Part shown: piece by piece, positions 1 to 8,598 of the stretch
Layout: the number at the start of each line of letters is the position of its first letter
Position numbering within the stretch: position 1 is the first letter of the stretch
Assembly: GCF_030818655.1 (NCBI RefSeq)
Contig: NZ_JAUTAN010000001.1
Span: 1,922,001 to 1,986,000, forward strand
DNA length: 64,000 nucleotides
Source: Nocardioides zeae
GTDB lineage: Bacteria; Actinomycetota; Actinomycetes; Propionibacteriales; Nocardioidaceae
Direction of reading: 5' to 3'
Program-made: the position numbers and the translations under genes
The notes under the pieces: generated by a model
Told to the model about the DNA's origin: nothing
Database searches by the model: none
Seen by the model: only the letters and a program-made list of their open reading frames with translations

Positions 1-1
1 G

Positions 2-1000
2 AAGGGCGTCGTGCTGTCGCGGCGGGCCGTGGCCGCCGGGCTCGACGCGCTCGCCGGAGCCTGGGACTGGGACGCGAGCGACACGCTCGCGCACGGCCTG
101 CCGCTCTTCCACGTCCACGGGCTCGTGCTCGGGGTGCTCGGCGCCCTCCGCCTCGGCTGCGGGCTGCTGCACGTCGGCAAGCCGACGCCCGCGGCGTACG
201 CCGACGCCGTCCGCTCGGGGGCGACCGTGCTCTTCGGCGTGCCGACCCTGTGGTCGCGGATCGCCGCCTCGCCCGACGACGCCGCCGCGCTGCGGCCCGC
301 CCGCCTGCTCGTCTCGGGCAGCGCACCCCTCCCCGCGCCCGTCTTCGACCGCCTGCGGGAGCTGAGCGGGCACGGGGTGGTGGAGCGGTACGGCATGTCC
401 GAGACGCTCGTGACCCTGGCGACGCGCGCCGACGCGGAGCCGCGGGCCGGCTGGGTCGGCGTGCCCGTCGCGGGCGTCGCGACACGGCTGCGGGACGAGG
501 ACGGGCACCCGGTGCCGCACGACGGCGAGTCCGTCGGCCAGCTGGAGGTGCGCGGCCCGTCGCTGCTGGAGGGCTACCTCGGACGACCCGACGCCGACGC
601 GGAGGCCTGGACGGCGGACGGCTGGTTCCGCACGGGCGACGTCGCCGTCGTCGACCCGGACGGGTGGCACCGCATCGTCGGGCGTGCCTCCGTCGACCTC
701 ATCAAGTCCGGCGGCTACCGGATCGGCGCCGGCGAGGTCGAGACCGTGCTGCTCGGGCACGCCGCCGTCGCCGAGGTCGCCGTCGTGGGCGTCCCCGACC
801 CCGACCTGGGGCAGCGGGTCGTGGCCCACGTCGTGCTCCGGGACGGGTACGCCGCGGGCGACGCCCTCGCCGCGGAGCTCGTCGCCCACGTCGGCACGGA
901 GCTCAACGGGCACAAGCGGCCGCGGGAGGTGCGGTTCGTGGCGGGGCTCCCCCGCACCGCGCTGGGCAAGGTGCAGAAGGCGGCGCTCAGCGCCGGGTGA
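2..1000 (+). CDS. Malonyl-CoA synthetase (MatB)-like acyl-CoA ligase, 5' end outside window
   Basis: ANL-superfamily adenylating enzyme that would activate malonate or another short acid to its CoA thioester through an acyl-AMP. The window opens inside the phosphate-binding loop (KGVVLSRR). The reading frame then shows LPLFHVHGLVLG, the aromatic/A5 motif ERYGMSETL, the A7 motif WFRTGDVAVVDPDGW and the hinge/A8 region DLIKSGGYRIGAGEVE. The A10 lysine region is near the end (PRTALGKVQK). The FHVHGL and IKSGGY segments resemble MatB malonyl-CoA ligases more than long-chain enzymes, so malonate is the best guess for substrate. About 330 C-terminal residues are present; roughly 150 N-terminal residues lie upstream. 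It converges on the next gene with an 18-nt gap. Confidence 0.85.
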   Translation, partial: KGVVLSRRAVAAGLDALAGAWDWDASDTLAHGLPLFHVHGLVLGVLGALRLGCGLLHVGKPTPAAYADAVRSGATVLFGVPTLWSRIAASPDDAAALRPARLLVSGSAPLPAPVFDRLRELSGHGVVERYGMSETLVTLATRADAEPRAGWVGVPVAGVATRLRDEDGHPVPHDGESVGQLEVRGPSLLEGYLGRPDADAEAWTADGWFRTGDVAVVDPDGWHRIVGRASVDLIKSGGYRIGAGEVETVLLGHAAVAEVAVVGVPDPDLGQRVVAHVVLRDGYAAGDALAAELVAHVGTELNGHKRPREVRFVAGLPRTALGKVQKAALSAG

Positions 1001-1018
1001 GCCGGTCGGGCGTGCGGC

Positions 1019-1771
1019 TCAGTACCAGTTGTTGGCCTGGCTGTGCGCCCAGGCCGAGCACGGGGTGCCGTAGCGGTCCTCGATGTAGCCGAGGCCCCAC
1101 CGGATCTGGGTGACGGCGTTGGTCGCCCAGTCGGCGCCCTCGGACGACATCTTCGAGCCCGGCAGCGCCTGCGGGATGCCGTAGGCCGACGAGGACGGGT
1201 TGTCCGCGTCCACGCGCCAGCCCGACTCCTTCGTCCACAGCGAGTCGAGGCAGCTCCACTGGTCCTGGCCGAAGCCCGCCTCGGCGAGCAGCAGCTGGCC
1301 CAGCTCGCGCGGGGCGAGGTCGGAGCCGTTCTCCTGCTGGGTGACGGCGGGGCCGGCCTCGACCGAGAGGGACACGGCCTTGGTCGGGTCGGTGGCGCTG
1401 CGGGTGTCGGAGCGCGACACGGTCGCGTCGGCGTCGCGGTCGGCCAGCAGGGCCTCGACCTCGGCGTCGCGGGCGGCCGCCCCCGACTCCGGGGACTCCG
1501 GGGACTCCGTGGAGTCCGTGGAGCCGGCGGAGTCGGCCGCCTCGGCGGCGGACGCCGCAGCCAGCCGGCCGTCGGCGGTCTCGCCGGAGGCGCCCGACGC
1601 GAGGACGCCGCCCCCCACGACCACGCCGGTCGTCGCGGCGGCGACGGACGTCAGGACCACGCCGGAGCGGAGCGCCTTCGCGGGGTCGACGGGCAGCACC
1701 GCCCGCCCGGGGGCGCGGTGCTTGGCCTTGCGGTGCTTCGGTTCGGGCTTCGTCAAGAGCTGAGTTCTCAC
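1019..1771 (-). CDS. Secreted transglycosylase-like (lytic murein) protein
   Basis: A 250-residue exported protein likely to cleave peptidoglycan glycan strands. Residues 1-30 are basic, one hydrophobic segment at about 36-58 serves as signal or anchor, and residues 60-150 form a low-complexity Ser/Glu/Ala linker. The C-terminal 95 residues are a compact lysozyme-fold domain. The segment around LWTKESGW places a probable catalytic Glu at 182, followed by YGIPQALPG and the WGLGYIEDRYG helix, as in actinobacterial SLT-like and Rpf-neighbour proteins. The start is GTG at 1771; I see no strong ribosome-binding site, so a slightly different start is possible. It is transcribed after phoH2 but is separated from it by a long palindrome. 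Confidence 0.8.
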   Translation of the reverse strand: MRTQLLTKPEPKHRKAKHRAPGRAVLPVDPAKALRSGVVLTSVAAATTGVVVGGGVLASGASGETADGRLAAASAAEAADSAGSTDSTESPESPESGAAARDAEVEALLADRDADATVSRSDTRSATDPTKAVSLSVEAGPAVTQQENGSDLAPRELGQLLLAEAGFGQDQWSCLDSLWTKESGWRVDADNPSSSAYGIPQALPGSKMSSEGADWATNAVTQIRWGLGYIEDRYGTPCSAWAHSQANNWY

Positions 1772-1829
1772 GTGAGGGGACGTGTGGACCGCGAGCCAGC
1801 GTGCCCGATGCCCCCGCAGGAGGCAAACC

Positions 1830-1875
1830 GGGGATCCCCAGGACCTGCCCGATCGGACAGGTCCCGGGGATCCCC
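1830..1875 (-). terminator. 46-nt near-perfect inverted repeat downstream of phoH2
   Basis: The arms GGGGATCCCC and GGACCTGCCCGATC are mirrored with two mismatches around a GATC centre, giving a hairpin of about 21 bp. It lies 43 nt past the phoH2 stop and 59 nt before the transglycosylase start. No U-tract follows, so it is a strong stem of the actinobacterial terminator type, not a classical intrinsic terminator. Confidence 0.6.
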
Positions 1876-1918
1876 GCCGCCACCATGGAGCACGGACGGG
1901 GACCGGATGGGGACCGGG

Positions 1919-3253
1919 TCAGAGCACCACGTTCTCCAGCATCTCCGTGACGAGCGCGGCGATGGGCGAGCGCTCGGAGCGGGTGAGCGTCACGTGCGCG
2001 AAGAGCGGGTGGCCCTTCAGCTTGTCGACCACCGCCACGACGCCGTCGTGCCGACCCACCCGGAGGTTGTCGCGCTGCGCGACGTCGTGCGTCAGCACCA
2101 CCTTGGAGTTCGCGCCGATGCGGGAGAGCACCGTCAGGAGCACGTTGCGCTCGAGCGACTGCGCCTCGTCGACGATCACGAAGGCGTCGTGGAGGGAGCG
2201 GCCGCGGATGTGCGTCAGCGGGAGCACCTCGAGCATCCCGCGGGCCAGCACCTCCTCGATCACGTCGCGCGACGTCACCGCGCCGAGCGTGTCGAAGACC
2301 GCCTGGGCCCACGGCGACATCTTCTCGCTCTCGCTGCCCGGCAGGTAGCCGAGCTCCTGGCCGCCCACGGCGAAGAGGGGGCGGAAGACCACGACCTTCT
2401 TGTGCTGCTGCCGCTCCAGCACCGTCTCCAGCCCGGCGCACAGTGCGAGCGCCGACTTGCCGGTGCCGGCGCGTCCCCCGAGGGAGGCGATGCCGACCTC
2501 CGGGTCGAGCAGCATCTCGAGCGCGATCCGCTGCTCGGCCGAGCGACCGTGGATGCCGAACGCCTCCCGGTCACCGCGCACGAGGTGGATCCGCTTGTCC
2601 GCGCCGACGCGACCCAGCGCCGTACCGCGGTCGGAGAGGAGCACGAGGCCCTGGTGGCACACGAGGTCGGGGCGCACCCCGTCGACGGTCGGGACGTCGA
2701 CCACGCCCGCGTCGTAGAGGTCGTCGAGCAGCTCGGCGGTGACGTCGAGCTCGGCCATGCCGGTGTAGCCGGTGTCGGAGTCGGAGATGGCCTCGCCGCG
2801 GTACTCCTCCGCGGCGAGCCCGACCGCGGAGGCCTTGATCCGCATCGGCAGGTCCTTCGACACGAGCGTGACCGCGTGGCCCTCGTTGGCGAGGTTGCGG
2901 GCCACCGCCAGGATCCGCGTGTCGTTGTCACCGAGGCGGAAGCCCGACGGCAGCGACTGCGGGTCGGTGTGGTTCAGCTCCACCCGGACGGTGCCCCCGA
3001 GAGAACCGACCGGTACCGGCTCGTCGAGCCGGCCGTTGGCGACGCGCAGCTCGTCGAGGGTGCGGAGCGCGGTGCGCGCGAAGTACCCCAGCTCGGGGTG
3101 GTGACGCTTGCCCTCCAGCTCGGTGATGACCACCACCGGGAGGACGACCTCGTGCTCGTCGAAGCGGCGCAACGCGCCGGGATCCGCCAGCAGGACGCTG
3201 GTGTCGAGAACGTAGGTGCGGACGGACGTGGTGCGCGTCGGGTTCGAGGCCAC
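1919..3253 (-). CDS. phoH2: PhoH2-type protein: PIN domain fused to PhoH ATPase
   Basis: A 444-residue cytoplasmic RNA helicase/ribonuclease of the PhoH2 class. The N-terminal PIN nuclease domain (about 13-150) has the acidic metal-binding residues in YVLDTSVLL (Asp17), ITELEGK and [11 protein letters not shown]. The C-terminal PhoH ATPase has Walker [12 protein letters not shown] (about 260-270) and Walker B FVIVDEAQ, then TRIGANSK-like helicase residues. The start is GTG at 3253 with GAGGGG six bases upstream. In mycobacteria PhoH2 is a toxin-like unwinding RNase with an upstream small antitoxin (phoAT). I see no convincing small ORF overlapping its start here. Its closeness to a cis-prenyl transferase and hemolysin III recalls the Rv1085c-Rv1095 neighbourhood. 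Confidence 0.92.
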   Translation of the reverse strand: MASNPTRTTSVRTYVLDTSVLLADPGALRRFDEHEVVLPVVVITELEGKRHHPELGYFARTALRTLDELRVANGRLDEPVPVGSLGGTVRVELNHTDPQSLPSGFRLGDNDTRILAVARNLANEGHAVTLVSKDLPMRIKASAVGLAAEEYRGEAISDSDTGYTGMAELDVTAELLDDLYDAGVVDVPTVDGVRPDLVCHQGLVLLSDRGTALGRVGADKRIHLVRGDREAFGIHGRSAEQRIALEMLLDPEVGIASLGGRAGTGKSALALCAGLETVLERQQHKKVVVFRPLFAVGGQELGYLPGSESEKMSPWAQAVFDTLGAVTSRDVIEEVLARGMLEVLPLTHIRGRSLHDAFVIVDEAQSLERNVLLTVLSRIGANSKVVLTHDVAQRDNLRVGRHDGVVAVVDKLKGHPLFAHVTLTRSERSPIAALVTEMLENVVL

Positions 3254-3557
3254 GGTCTACCCCTCACGAACCGGCACGCGCACTCGTCGTCCCGGCCCTA
3301 GCTCCAGCGGTTGGACTCCAGGCACGCCCGAAGACGGGAGTGCCCGCCTCCTCCCGCGCGGCGGCAGCGCCACACGGTGCGGTCGTGAACGATCACGAAC
3401 GGGCCTCCTCGAGTTCGGCGGGCTTCCCCACCCGCCGATGCCGGGGACGCTACTCCTGCTCGCCAGCACGACACGGGAGGTCGGGGAAGTCGTTCGTGAA
3501 CGCTGTGTTTAAGCGTCGACGACACCGCCGTACGGCGTGCCCCGGTCAGCGTCGGGG
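3254..3557. other. Intergenic region upstream of phoH2 with short palindromes
   Basis: 304 nt without a supported gene; the short ORFs crossing it have no family features. Two related inverted repeats are visible: CGTGAACGATCACG near 3384-3397 and CGTTCGTGAACG near 3490-3501. They share the half-site CGTGA/TTCGTGAA. They could be operator sites for a regulator of phoH2, whose promoter must lie here, but no regulator can be assigned. Confidence 0.3.
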
Positions 3558-4337
3558 TCAGCGCCCGTGGCGCCGCTCGCGCTGGGCGTAGGCCCGCACG
3601 GCGCGCAGGAAGTCGACCTTCCGGAAGTCGGGCCAGAAGGCCTCGCAGAAGTAGAACTCGCTGCCCGCGCTCTGCCACAGCAGGAACCCGCCGAGCCGTT
3701 GCTCGCCCGAGGTGCGGATGACGAGGTCCGGGTCGGGCTGGCCCTTCGTGTAGAGGTGCGCACCGATCGCGTCGACGTCGATGGTGGCGGCCACCTCCTC
3801 CAGCGGCGTGCCGCGCTCGACGTGCTCCGCGAGCAGGGAGCGCACGGCGTCGGCGATCTCCTGCCGCCCGCCGTAGCCGACCGCGATGTTGACGAGGAAG
3901 CCGTCGACGTCGGCGGTCGCCGCCTCGGCGTCCTTGAGGCGGGTGCGCACGGCGGCGGGCAACAGGTCGAGCGCACCGACCGGGTGCAGGCGCCAGCGGC
4001 GCTGCACGGCGAGGCTGTCGACGGCCTCCCCGATGATCTCGAGCAGCGGCTCGAGCTCCGCGGGCTCGCGGTGCAGGTTGTCGGTGGACAGCAGCCACAG
4101 CGTCACGACCTGGACGCCGATCTCCTCGCACCAGCCGAGCAGCGGCTCGATGTTGGCCGCTCCTGCGCGGTGGCCGTGGGCGGTGTCGGCACCGACCGCG
4201 CGGGCCCAGCGCCGGTTGCCGTCGAGCATGACGCCGATGTGGGTGGGGAGGGCGGCCGGGTCGAGGTGCTTCTCGATCCGTGCCTCGTAGACCGGGTAGA
4301 GCGCACGGCGCACCACGGTCCTCCAGCTGCGGGTCAC
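3558..4337 (-). CDS. cis-Prenyl transferase, short-chain Z-isoprenyl diphosphate synthase type
   Basis: Condenses isopentenyl diphosphate onto an allylic primer with Z stereochemistry, feeding polyprenyl-phosphate carriers for the cell wall. The 259-residue protein has the family signature HIGVMLDGNRRWAR with the catalytic Asp, then GHRAGAANIEPLL, TLWLLSTDNL and the C-terminal DLVIRTSGEQRLGGFLLWQ. STDNL in place of the usual STENW matches the mycobacterial Z-FPP synthase Rv1086 type, not the long-chain undecaprenyl enzyme. The start chosen is GTG at 4337; longer readings have no conserved sequence. No Shine-Dalgarno is visible and TAGCAT lies close upstream, so the message may be leaderless. 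It is divergent from hemolysin III. Confidence 0.88.
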   Translation of the reverse strand: MTRSWRTVVRRALYPVYEARIEKHLDPAALPTHIGVMLDGNRRWARAVGADTAHGHRAGAANIEPLLGWCEEIGVQVVTLWLLSTDNLHREPAELEPLLEIIGEAVDSLAVQRRWRLHPVGALDLLPAAVRTRLKDAEAATADVDGFLVNIAVGYGGRQEIADAVRSLLAEHVERGTPLEEVAATIDVDAIGAHLYTKGQPDPDLVIRTSGEQRLGGFLLWQSAGSEFYFCEAFWPDFRKVDFLRAVRAYAQRERRHGR

Positions 4338-4436
4338 CCGGGCGATGCTAGTGGCTCGGAGACGGAGCGCCGCAGCGTGGGTGAACTCATGCCGGCGGAG
4401 GCGGCGAGCGGTCCCGGAGCGCTTACATTGGGGGGC

Positions 4437-5201
4437 ATGAACGCCCCCACCCAGCGCCTCTCCGAGAGCATCGCTGACCTGCGCGACTCGGCGGGCCACC
4501 GCATCGACGCCGCCAGCAAGCACGTGCGGGACGCGCTGGACGAGGTGAAGCCGAAGCTGCGGGGCTGGCTCCACCTCGGCACCGCGCCGCTGACGCTGGC
4601 CGCCGGCATCGTGCTCATCGTCCTCTCACCGGACGCGACGACCCGGATCGGCTCGACGGTGTTCACCGCGTCGGCGCTCCTCCTGTTCACGGTCTCCGCC
4701 GTCTACCACCGCGGCACGTGGTCCCACGGCGTGTGGACCTTCCTGCGGCGCTTCGACCACTCCAACATCTTCCTGCTCATCGCCGGCTCCTACACCCCGT
4801 TCACGCTGCTCCTGCTCGACGGGTGGAAGCGGGAGGCCCTGCTGGCGGTCGTGTGGACGGGTGCGGTCTCCGGCGTGCTGATGAAGGTCTTCTGGGCGGG
4901 TGCGCCCCGGTGGCTCAGCGCGCCGATCTACATCGCGCTCGGCTGGGCCGCCGTGTTCTTCATCCCCGACTTCGCCTCCGGGGCCGTCGACCAGTACGGC
5001 ACGGGCATCGGCGTCGCGGTCTTCGTGCTCATCTGCGCGGGCGGCGGGCTCTACACGATCGGCGGGGTCGTGTACGCCCTGAAGCGCCCCAACCCGTCCC
5101 CGCGGTGGTTCGGGTTCCACGAGGTGTTCCACACGTTCACCATCCTCGCGTTCGCCACGCACTACGTCGGGGTCTCGCTCGCGACGTACGCGCTCCGCTG
5201 A
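4437..5201 (+). CDS. Hemolysin III (PAQR/YqfA family) membrane protein
   Basis: A 254-residue polytopic protein. The first 45 residues are hydrophilic, followed by about seven membrane segments. The family metal-site motifs are present: SAVYHRGTW (Ser-x3-His), RRFDHSNIFLLIAGSYTPF, and near the end GFHEVFHTFTILAFATHY with the His pair. Bacterial members are called hemolysin III, but most are probably membrane hydrolases or lipid-homeostasis proteins. ATG at 4437 is preceded by GGGGGG and by TTACATT, consistent with a promoter very close to the start codon. It shares a 99-nt divergent region with the cis-prenyl transferase, a pairing also seen in mycobacteria (Rv1085c/Rv1086). Confidence 0.9.
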   Translation: MNAPTQRLSESIADLRDSAGHRIDAASKHVRDALDEVKPKLRGWLHLGTAPLTLAAGIVLIVLSPDATTRIGSTVFTASALLLFTVSAVYHRGTWSHGVWTFLRRFDHSNIFLLIAGSYTPFTLLLLDGWKREALLAVVWTGAVSGVLMKVFWAGAPRWLSAPIYIALGWAAVFFIPDFASGAVDQYGTGIGVAVFVLICAGGGLYTIGGVVYALKRPNPSPRWFGFHEVFHTFTILAFATHYVGVSLATYALR

Positions 5202-5259
5202 GCGGCACCACCTTCGCCGTTCGCCCTCTCCGGGCCCCCGGGAAGTGGTTCCATCAGTC

Positions 5260-6006
5260 GTGACCACTCACCCCGACCGCGTCGGCACGCCGCAGCGCGT
5301 GCTCGACGTGTGGCGCGCGGAGCTCACGCCCGTCGCACGGGAGTGGTCCCTCCTGCTCTCCAGCCCCGAGGTCGAGCTCAACCACGGCGACCTCCGTCCC
5401 GGCCCGGGTGCCGGGGCCGCGACCCCGCTGCTCCTCGCCCAGGCGGTCGACCTCGGCGCAGCGGCTGGCGCCGACGACGCCCCCGACCTCGCGACCGTCC
5501 TCGACGCGTCCGCCCGCGCCGCGCGGCCCACGAGCGGTTCGCCGGACCAGGCCCTCGCCACCCTCGTCGCGCTGCTGGGCGGTGCCGAGGCCGTGAACGA
5601 CCGCCTCCGGCGCGGAGGTCACCGCACCCGCTTCCGGACCGACGGCGGGAGCAGCCTCGTGCCCGCCGAGCAGGCCGAGACGATGGCGGCGCTCACGGGC
5701 AACCCCGTCTACGAGGTCACCCTGCCGGCCCTCCTCGCGGACGCGCCCGCGGGGCTCGCGGCGTACCTCGTCGCCGACGCGGTGCTCTGGCACGCGCAGG
5801 GCTGGACGCCGACCACCCGCCAGGACGGCGGGGTGCTCGCGCTCCCCGACGGCGAGGACCTGACGGTCCACGTGCGCGCCGTCGTCGCGGGGCCGTCGAG
5901 CAGCGCGGAGCCGGTGCTCGACGACCCCGTGTACGCCGCCTTCGGCCGCGCGCTCGGTCGCACGCTCCCGCTCCTCGGCCACGGGGACCTGCGCGTCGAG
6001 GCCTGA
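5260..6006 (+). CDS. Hypothetical protein, about 248 residues
   Basis: I do not recognise this protein. It is Ala/Leu/Asp-rich, with no signal peptide, membrane span or obvious catalytic motif. GTG at 5260 gives VTTHPDRVGTPQRV; an in-frame GTG at 5245 would add five residues. The C-terminal half is mixed alpha/beta in character (LPALLADAPAGLAAYLVADAVLWHAQGW). Third-position GC is strongly biased, which supports real coding. It sits 58 nt after hemolysin III and 23 nt before the FUSC protein, all on the same strand, so co-transcription is plausible. Confidence 0.6.
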   Translation: MTTHPDRVGTPQRVLDVWRAELTPVAREWSLLLSSPEVELNHGDLRPGPGAGAATPLLLAQAVDLGAAAGADDAPDLATVLDASARAARPTSGSPDQALATLVALLGGAEAVNDRLRRGGHRTRFRTDGGSSLVPAEQAETMAALTGNPVYEVTLPALLADAPAGLAAYLVADAVLWHAQGWTPTTRQDGGVLALPDGEDLTVHVRAVVAGPSSSAEPVLDDPVYAAFGRALGRTLPLLGHGDLRVEA

Positions 6007-6029
6007 GAGGGACCTGGCACCATCCTCGG

Positions 6030-7121
6030 GTGGAACGGTTCGGTGCGCACCTGAGGGACGTGCTGAGGTTCCACCCGGCGAGCGGCACGCGGGTGGTGGC
6101 GCTGCGGGCCACGCTGACCGTGCTCGTCCCGCTCCTCGCCCTCTGGGCGGTCGACCACCTGGCGTGGGGGCTCTTCGCGGTCTTCGGCGGCTTCGCCGCG
6201 GTGTACGGCGGCGGCACGCCCTTCACCGGCCGCTGGCGCATCCAGGTGCACGCGGGCGCCCTGCTCGTCGGCGCCACCCTCCTCGGCACCGCGATCGGCA
6301 TCAGCCCCCACCGCGCCTGGCTGGTCGTGCCGGCCGCGGCGGCCGCCGGCGCGGTGCTCACGGCCGTCTCCGACCGCCGGCGGTGGGTCCCGCCCGGCCC
6401 CCTGTTCGGGGTGTTCGCCGTCGGCGCCTGCGCGGCCCACCCGAGCCGCCCCGGCGACCTGCTGGCCGCGCTCGGCGTCGCCGCGGGCACGGCGGCCCTG
6501 GCGGTCGCGCTCGGACTGGTCGACGAGCGCCGCGCCCGGGTGCCCCGGGAACCGCACCACGGGCGCGTCCCCTTCCCCCACGACCTCGAGCGTCACCGCC
6601 TGCACGTGGCGCGCGTGGCGGTCGCGGTCCTCCTGGCGGGCGGGGCCGCCACGGCATCGGGGATCGGCCACCCCTACTTGGCGATGGTCGCGGCCGTCGC
6701 GCCCCTCAGCGCCCCGGTGCTGCGGGCCCAGGTCACGCGCGGCACCCAGCGGGCGGTCGGCACGGTGCTCGGCGTGGGGCTGGCCTTCGTGCTGCTCTCG
6801 CTGCACCTCCCGCCGCTGGCCGCGGTGCTGCTGGCCGCCGCCCTCCAGGGGCTGACGGAGCTCCTGGTCGTCCGCAACTACGCGGCCGCGCTCGTGTTCA
6901 TCACCCCGCTGGCCCTGCTCATGGGGCAGCTCGCCGCTCCCCTGCCGGTGGGCGGCCTCGTCCTCGACCGTCTGCTCGAGACCCTGCTCGGCACGCTGCT
7001 CGGCATGCTCGTCGCAGCGGCCACGCGCGAGCGAGGCGCGCTCCCCGCACCCGGGCACGGGACCGGGCACCCACCCGGGCACGGGACCGGTGCGGCAGGC
7101 ACGGACGAGGTGGCAGGGTAG
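6030..7121 (+). CDS. FUSC/aromatic-acid-exporter family membrane protein
   Basis: A 363-residue inner-membrane protein with two sets of hydrophobic helices (about 25-155 and 195-345) separated by a basic, hydrophilic linker rich in Arg and Pro near 165-195. This layout is typical of single-unit fusaric-acid-resistance/YhfK-like permeases. Family-like features include the early helix pair WGLFAVFGGFAAVYGG and, in the second half, ATASGIGHPYLAMVAAVAPL then TRGTQRAVGTVLGVGLAF. The C-terminus ends in a HGTGHPPGHGTG tail. GTG at 6030 follows the previous stop by 23 nt with no clear ribosome site. The substrate cannot be inferred. The gene is followed five nt later by a thioesterase. Confidence 0.75.
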   Translation: MERFGAHLRDVLRFHPASGTRVVALRATLTVLVPLLALWAVDHLAWGLFAVFGGFAAVYGGGTPFTGRWRIQVHAGALLVGATLLGTAIGISPHRAWLVVPAAAAAGAVLTAVSDRRRWVPPGPLFGVFAVGACAAHPSRPGDLLAALGVAAGTAALAVALGLVDERRARVPREPHHGRVPFPHDLERHRLHVARVAVAVLLAGGAATASGIGHPYLAMVAAVAPLSAPVLRAQVTRGTQRAVGTVLGVGLAFVLLSLHLPPLAAVLLAAALQGLTELLVVRNYAAALVFITPLALLMGQLAAPLPVGGLVLDRLLETLLGTLLGMLVAAATRERGALPAPGHGTGHPPGHGTGAAGTDEVAG

Positions 7122-7126
7122 GCGCG

Positions 7127-7576
7127 GTGGACACCAGCCTCCAGCAGACCTACTTCCCCGACCTGCCGTGCTTCGGCTGCGGACCGGCGAACGCGCTGGG
7201 CCTGCAGCTGCAGAGCTTCGTCGACGGCGACCGCGTGACGGCGTCCTTCACGCCGCGGCCCGAGCACGACAACGGGCTGGGCTTCCTCAACGGCGGGATC
7301 ATCGCCACCGTGCTCGACTGCCACTCCGCCGCCGCCGTCACCCACGCCGCGCACGAGCGCGGATGGCCGGCCGACCCGGGTGTCCCGCTGCCCTACGTGA
7401 CCGCGGGCCTCGACGTGCGCTACCGCCGGCCGACCCCGCTCCGGGCCACGCTCACGCTGGTCGCCGAGGTGCGCGAGGCGAGCCGGGACGAGATCACGGC
7501 CCACGTCCGGATCGAGCACGACGGCAAGGTCCGCGCCGAGGCCGACGCGCTCTGGAAGCGGTGGCGGGCGCGCTGA
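7127..7576 (+). CDS. PaaI/YbgC-type hotdog thioesterase
   Basis: A 149-residue single hotdog domain, probably hydrolysing acyl- or aryl-CoA thioesters. The helix-loop GLGFLNGGIIATVLDCHSAAA contains the conserved acidic residue (Asp in VLDCHS) used in this clade. The N-terminal CFGCGPANALGLQLQ segment is typical of actinobacterial PaaI-like proteins. It starts with GTG at 7127, five nt after the FUSC stop, so the two are almost certainly one transcript. Exporter plus thioesterase suggests clearance of an organic acid or its CoA ester. Confidence 0.82.
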   Translation: MDTSLQQTYFPDLPCFGCGPANALGLQLQSFVDGDRVTASFTPRPEHDNGLGFLNGGIIATVLDCHSAAAVTHAAHERGWPADPGVPLPYVTAGLDVRYRRPTPLRATLTLVAEVREASRDEITAHVRIEHDGKVRAEADALWKRWRAR

Positions 7577-7592
7577 CCGCGCCGTACCCCCG

Positions 7593-7640
7593 GGACGTCG
7601 TGCGGCGTGGTGCCCGGGGCCCGCGGCACGCATGACGTCC
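7593..7640. repeat. GGACGTC(A/G)TGCG inverted repeat (family A), copy 1
   Basis: Twelve-base arms GGACGTCGTGCG and CGCATGACGTCC face each other across 24 GC-rich bases. The structure sits exactly between the convergent ends of the thioesterase and the beta-lactamase-like gene, so it can act as a bidirectional terminator. The same arms recur twice at 31.2-31.4 kb. Confidence 0.65.
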
Positions 7641-7656
7641 GCGGCCCCGGAGCCGC

Positions 7657-8598
7657 TCAGCCCGCCCGGAGCACGTCGTGGAGACCGCGGGCGACGGCGG
7701 CCATCTCCGCCTCGGCGACCGGCTGCACGACCGCCGGCACCCGTGACCGCGTGAGCGCGACGACGGCGAGCACGCCCCCGTCGTCGTGCTCGACGACCCC
7801 CGCCTCGTGGCGCTCGTTGAGCAGGGTCCCGGTCTTCGACGACCACCGCGCCGCGTCGCTGGCGAGCTCGGTGGCGAGCCGCTGCCGCATGACGTTGAGG
7901 CCGAGGAGCGAGCGCACGCGCAGCGCCACCTCCGGTCGCACCGCGGTGTCACCGGCCGACCCCGCGACGGGCGCCCACAGGGCCTCCAGCAGGTCGGCCA
8001 GCGCCGTCGCGGTGGCCGTGGAGGCGCGGGTGAGGTCGAGCTGCGCCACGGCGTGGCCCCCGTCGGCCGTGCCGGTCCCGATGGCCAGCCGGTGGGCGAG
8101 GTGGCCCTCCGCGGCGTCCAGCCGCTCGGCCGGCGTGGCGTTCAGGTCCCCCACGGGGTGCCGCACCTCGATGCCCTCGACCCCGACCGCGGCCAGGTAG
8201 GCCCCGACGTCCGCTGGCGGCACGAGCCCGAACAGCGCGTCCGCGGCCGTCGAGTCGCTGAGCGCGACGGCGAGGTAGAGCAGGTCCTCGACCGCGACAT
8301 CCACGGCGTGCCGGAAGCGGCCCGTGCCCGGCGGTCCCGGCCGGTCGACGAGGGCGGGGTCGCCCGGCCCCACCCGCAGCCGTCGGGCCGGGTCGATCTC
8401 GCCGGTCGCGACCCGCTCCAGCACGGCCATCGCCAACGGGACCTTCACGAGGGAGGCCACGGCGTACCGCTCCTGCGGGTCGATCGCCAGCTGCCGCCCG
8501 GTGCGGAGGTCGCGGACCAGGAACGAGCCCGCCAGGCCGGCCTCCTGGAGGCGGGCGCGGAGGCGGCGCACCCGCAGGTCCTCGGTGGGCACGGTCAC
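7657..8598 (-). CDS. Beta-lactamase-fold serine protein lacking Glu166 and a signal peptide
   Basis: A 313-residue relative of class A beta-lactamases. The nucleophile motif is SLVK (Ser49-x-x-Lys52), SDST takes the place of SDN, and SKTGT supplies the KTG triad. In the omega-loop position, where class A enzymes have E-x-x-L-N, this protein has VGDLN, so the deacylating Glu is Val. No signal peptide is present: the N-terminus [18 protein letters not shown] is charged. It may be a penicillin-binding or esterase-like protein or a cytoplasmic sensor, and is unlikely to turn over beta-lactams well. Its GTG start overlaps the LysR stop by four bases, so the two are translationally coupled. Confidence 0.78.
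   Translation of the reverse strand: MTVPTEDLRVRRLRARLQEAGLAGSFLVRDLRTGRQLAIDPQERYAVASLVKVPLAMAVLERVATGEIDPARRLRVGPGDPALVDRPGPPGTGRFRHAVDVAVEDLLYLAVALSDSTAADALFGLVPPADVGAYLAAVGVEGIEVRHPVGDLNATPAERLDAAEGHLAHRLAIGTGTADGGHAVAQLDLTRASTATATALADLLEALWAPVAGSAGDTAVRPEVALRVRSLLGLNVMRQRLATELASDAARWSSKTGTLLNERHEAGVVEHDDGGVLAVVALTRSRVPAVVQPVAEAEMAAVARGLHDVLRAG

Noticed and set aside
1772..1830. c-di-AMP (ydaO-type) riboswitch before the transglycosylase gene
   Set aside because: The leader up to the palindrome is only about 60 nt and I cannot find the conserved ydaO core, so support is lacking.
1043..3301. A 752-residue plus-strand open frame
   Set aside because: Antisense to the transglycosylase and phoH2, crosses their terminator hairpin, and has no recognisable motif.
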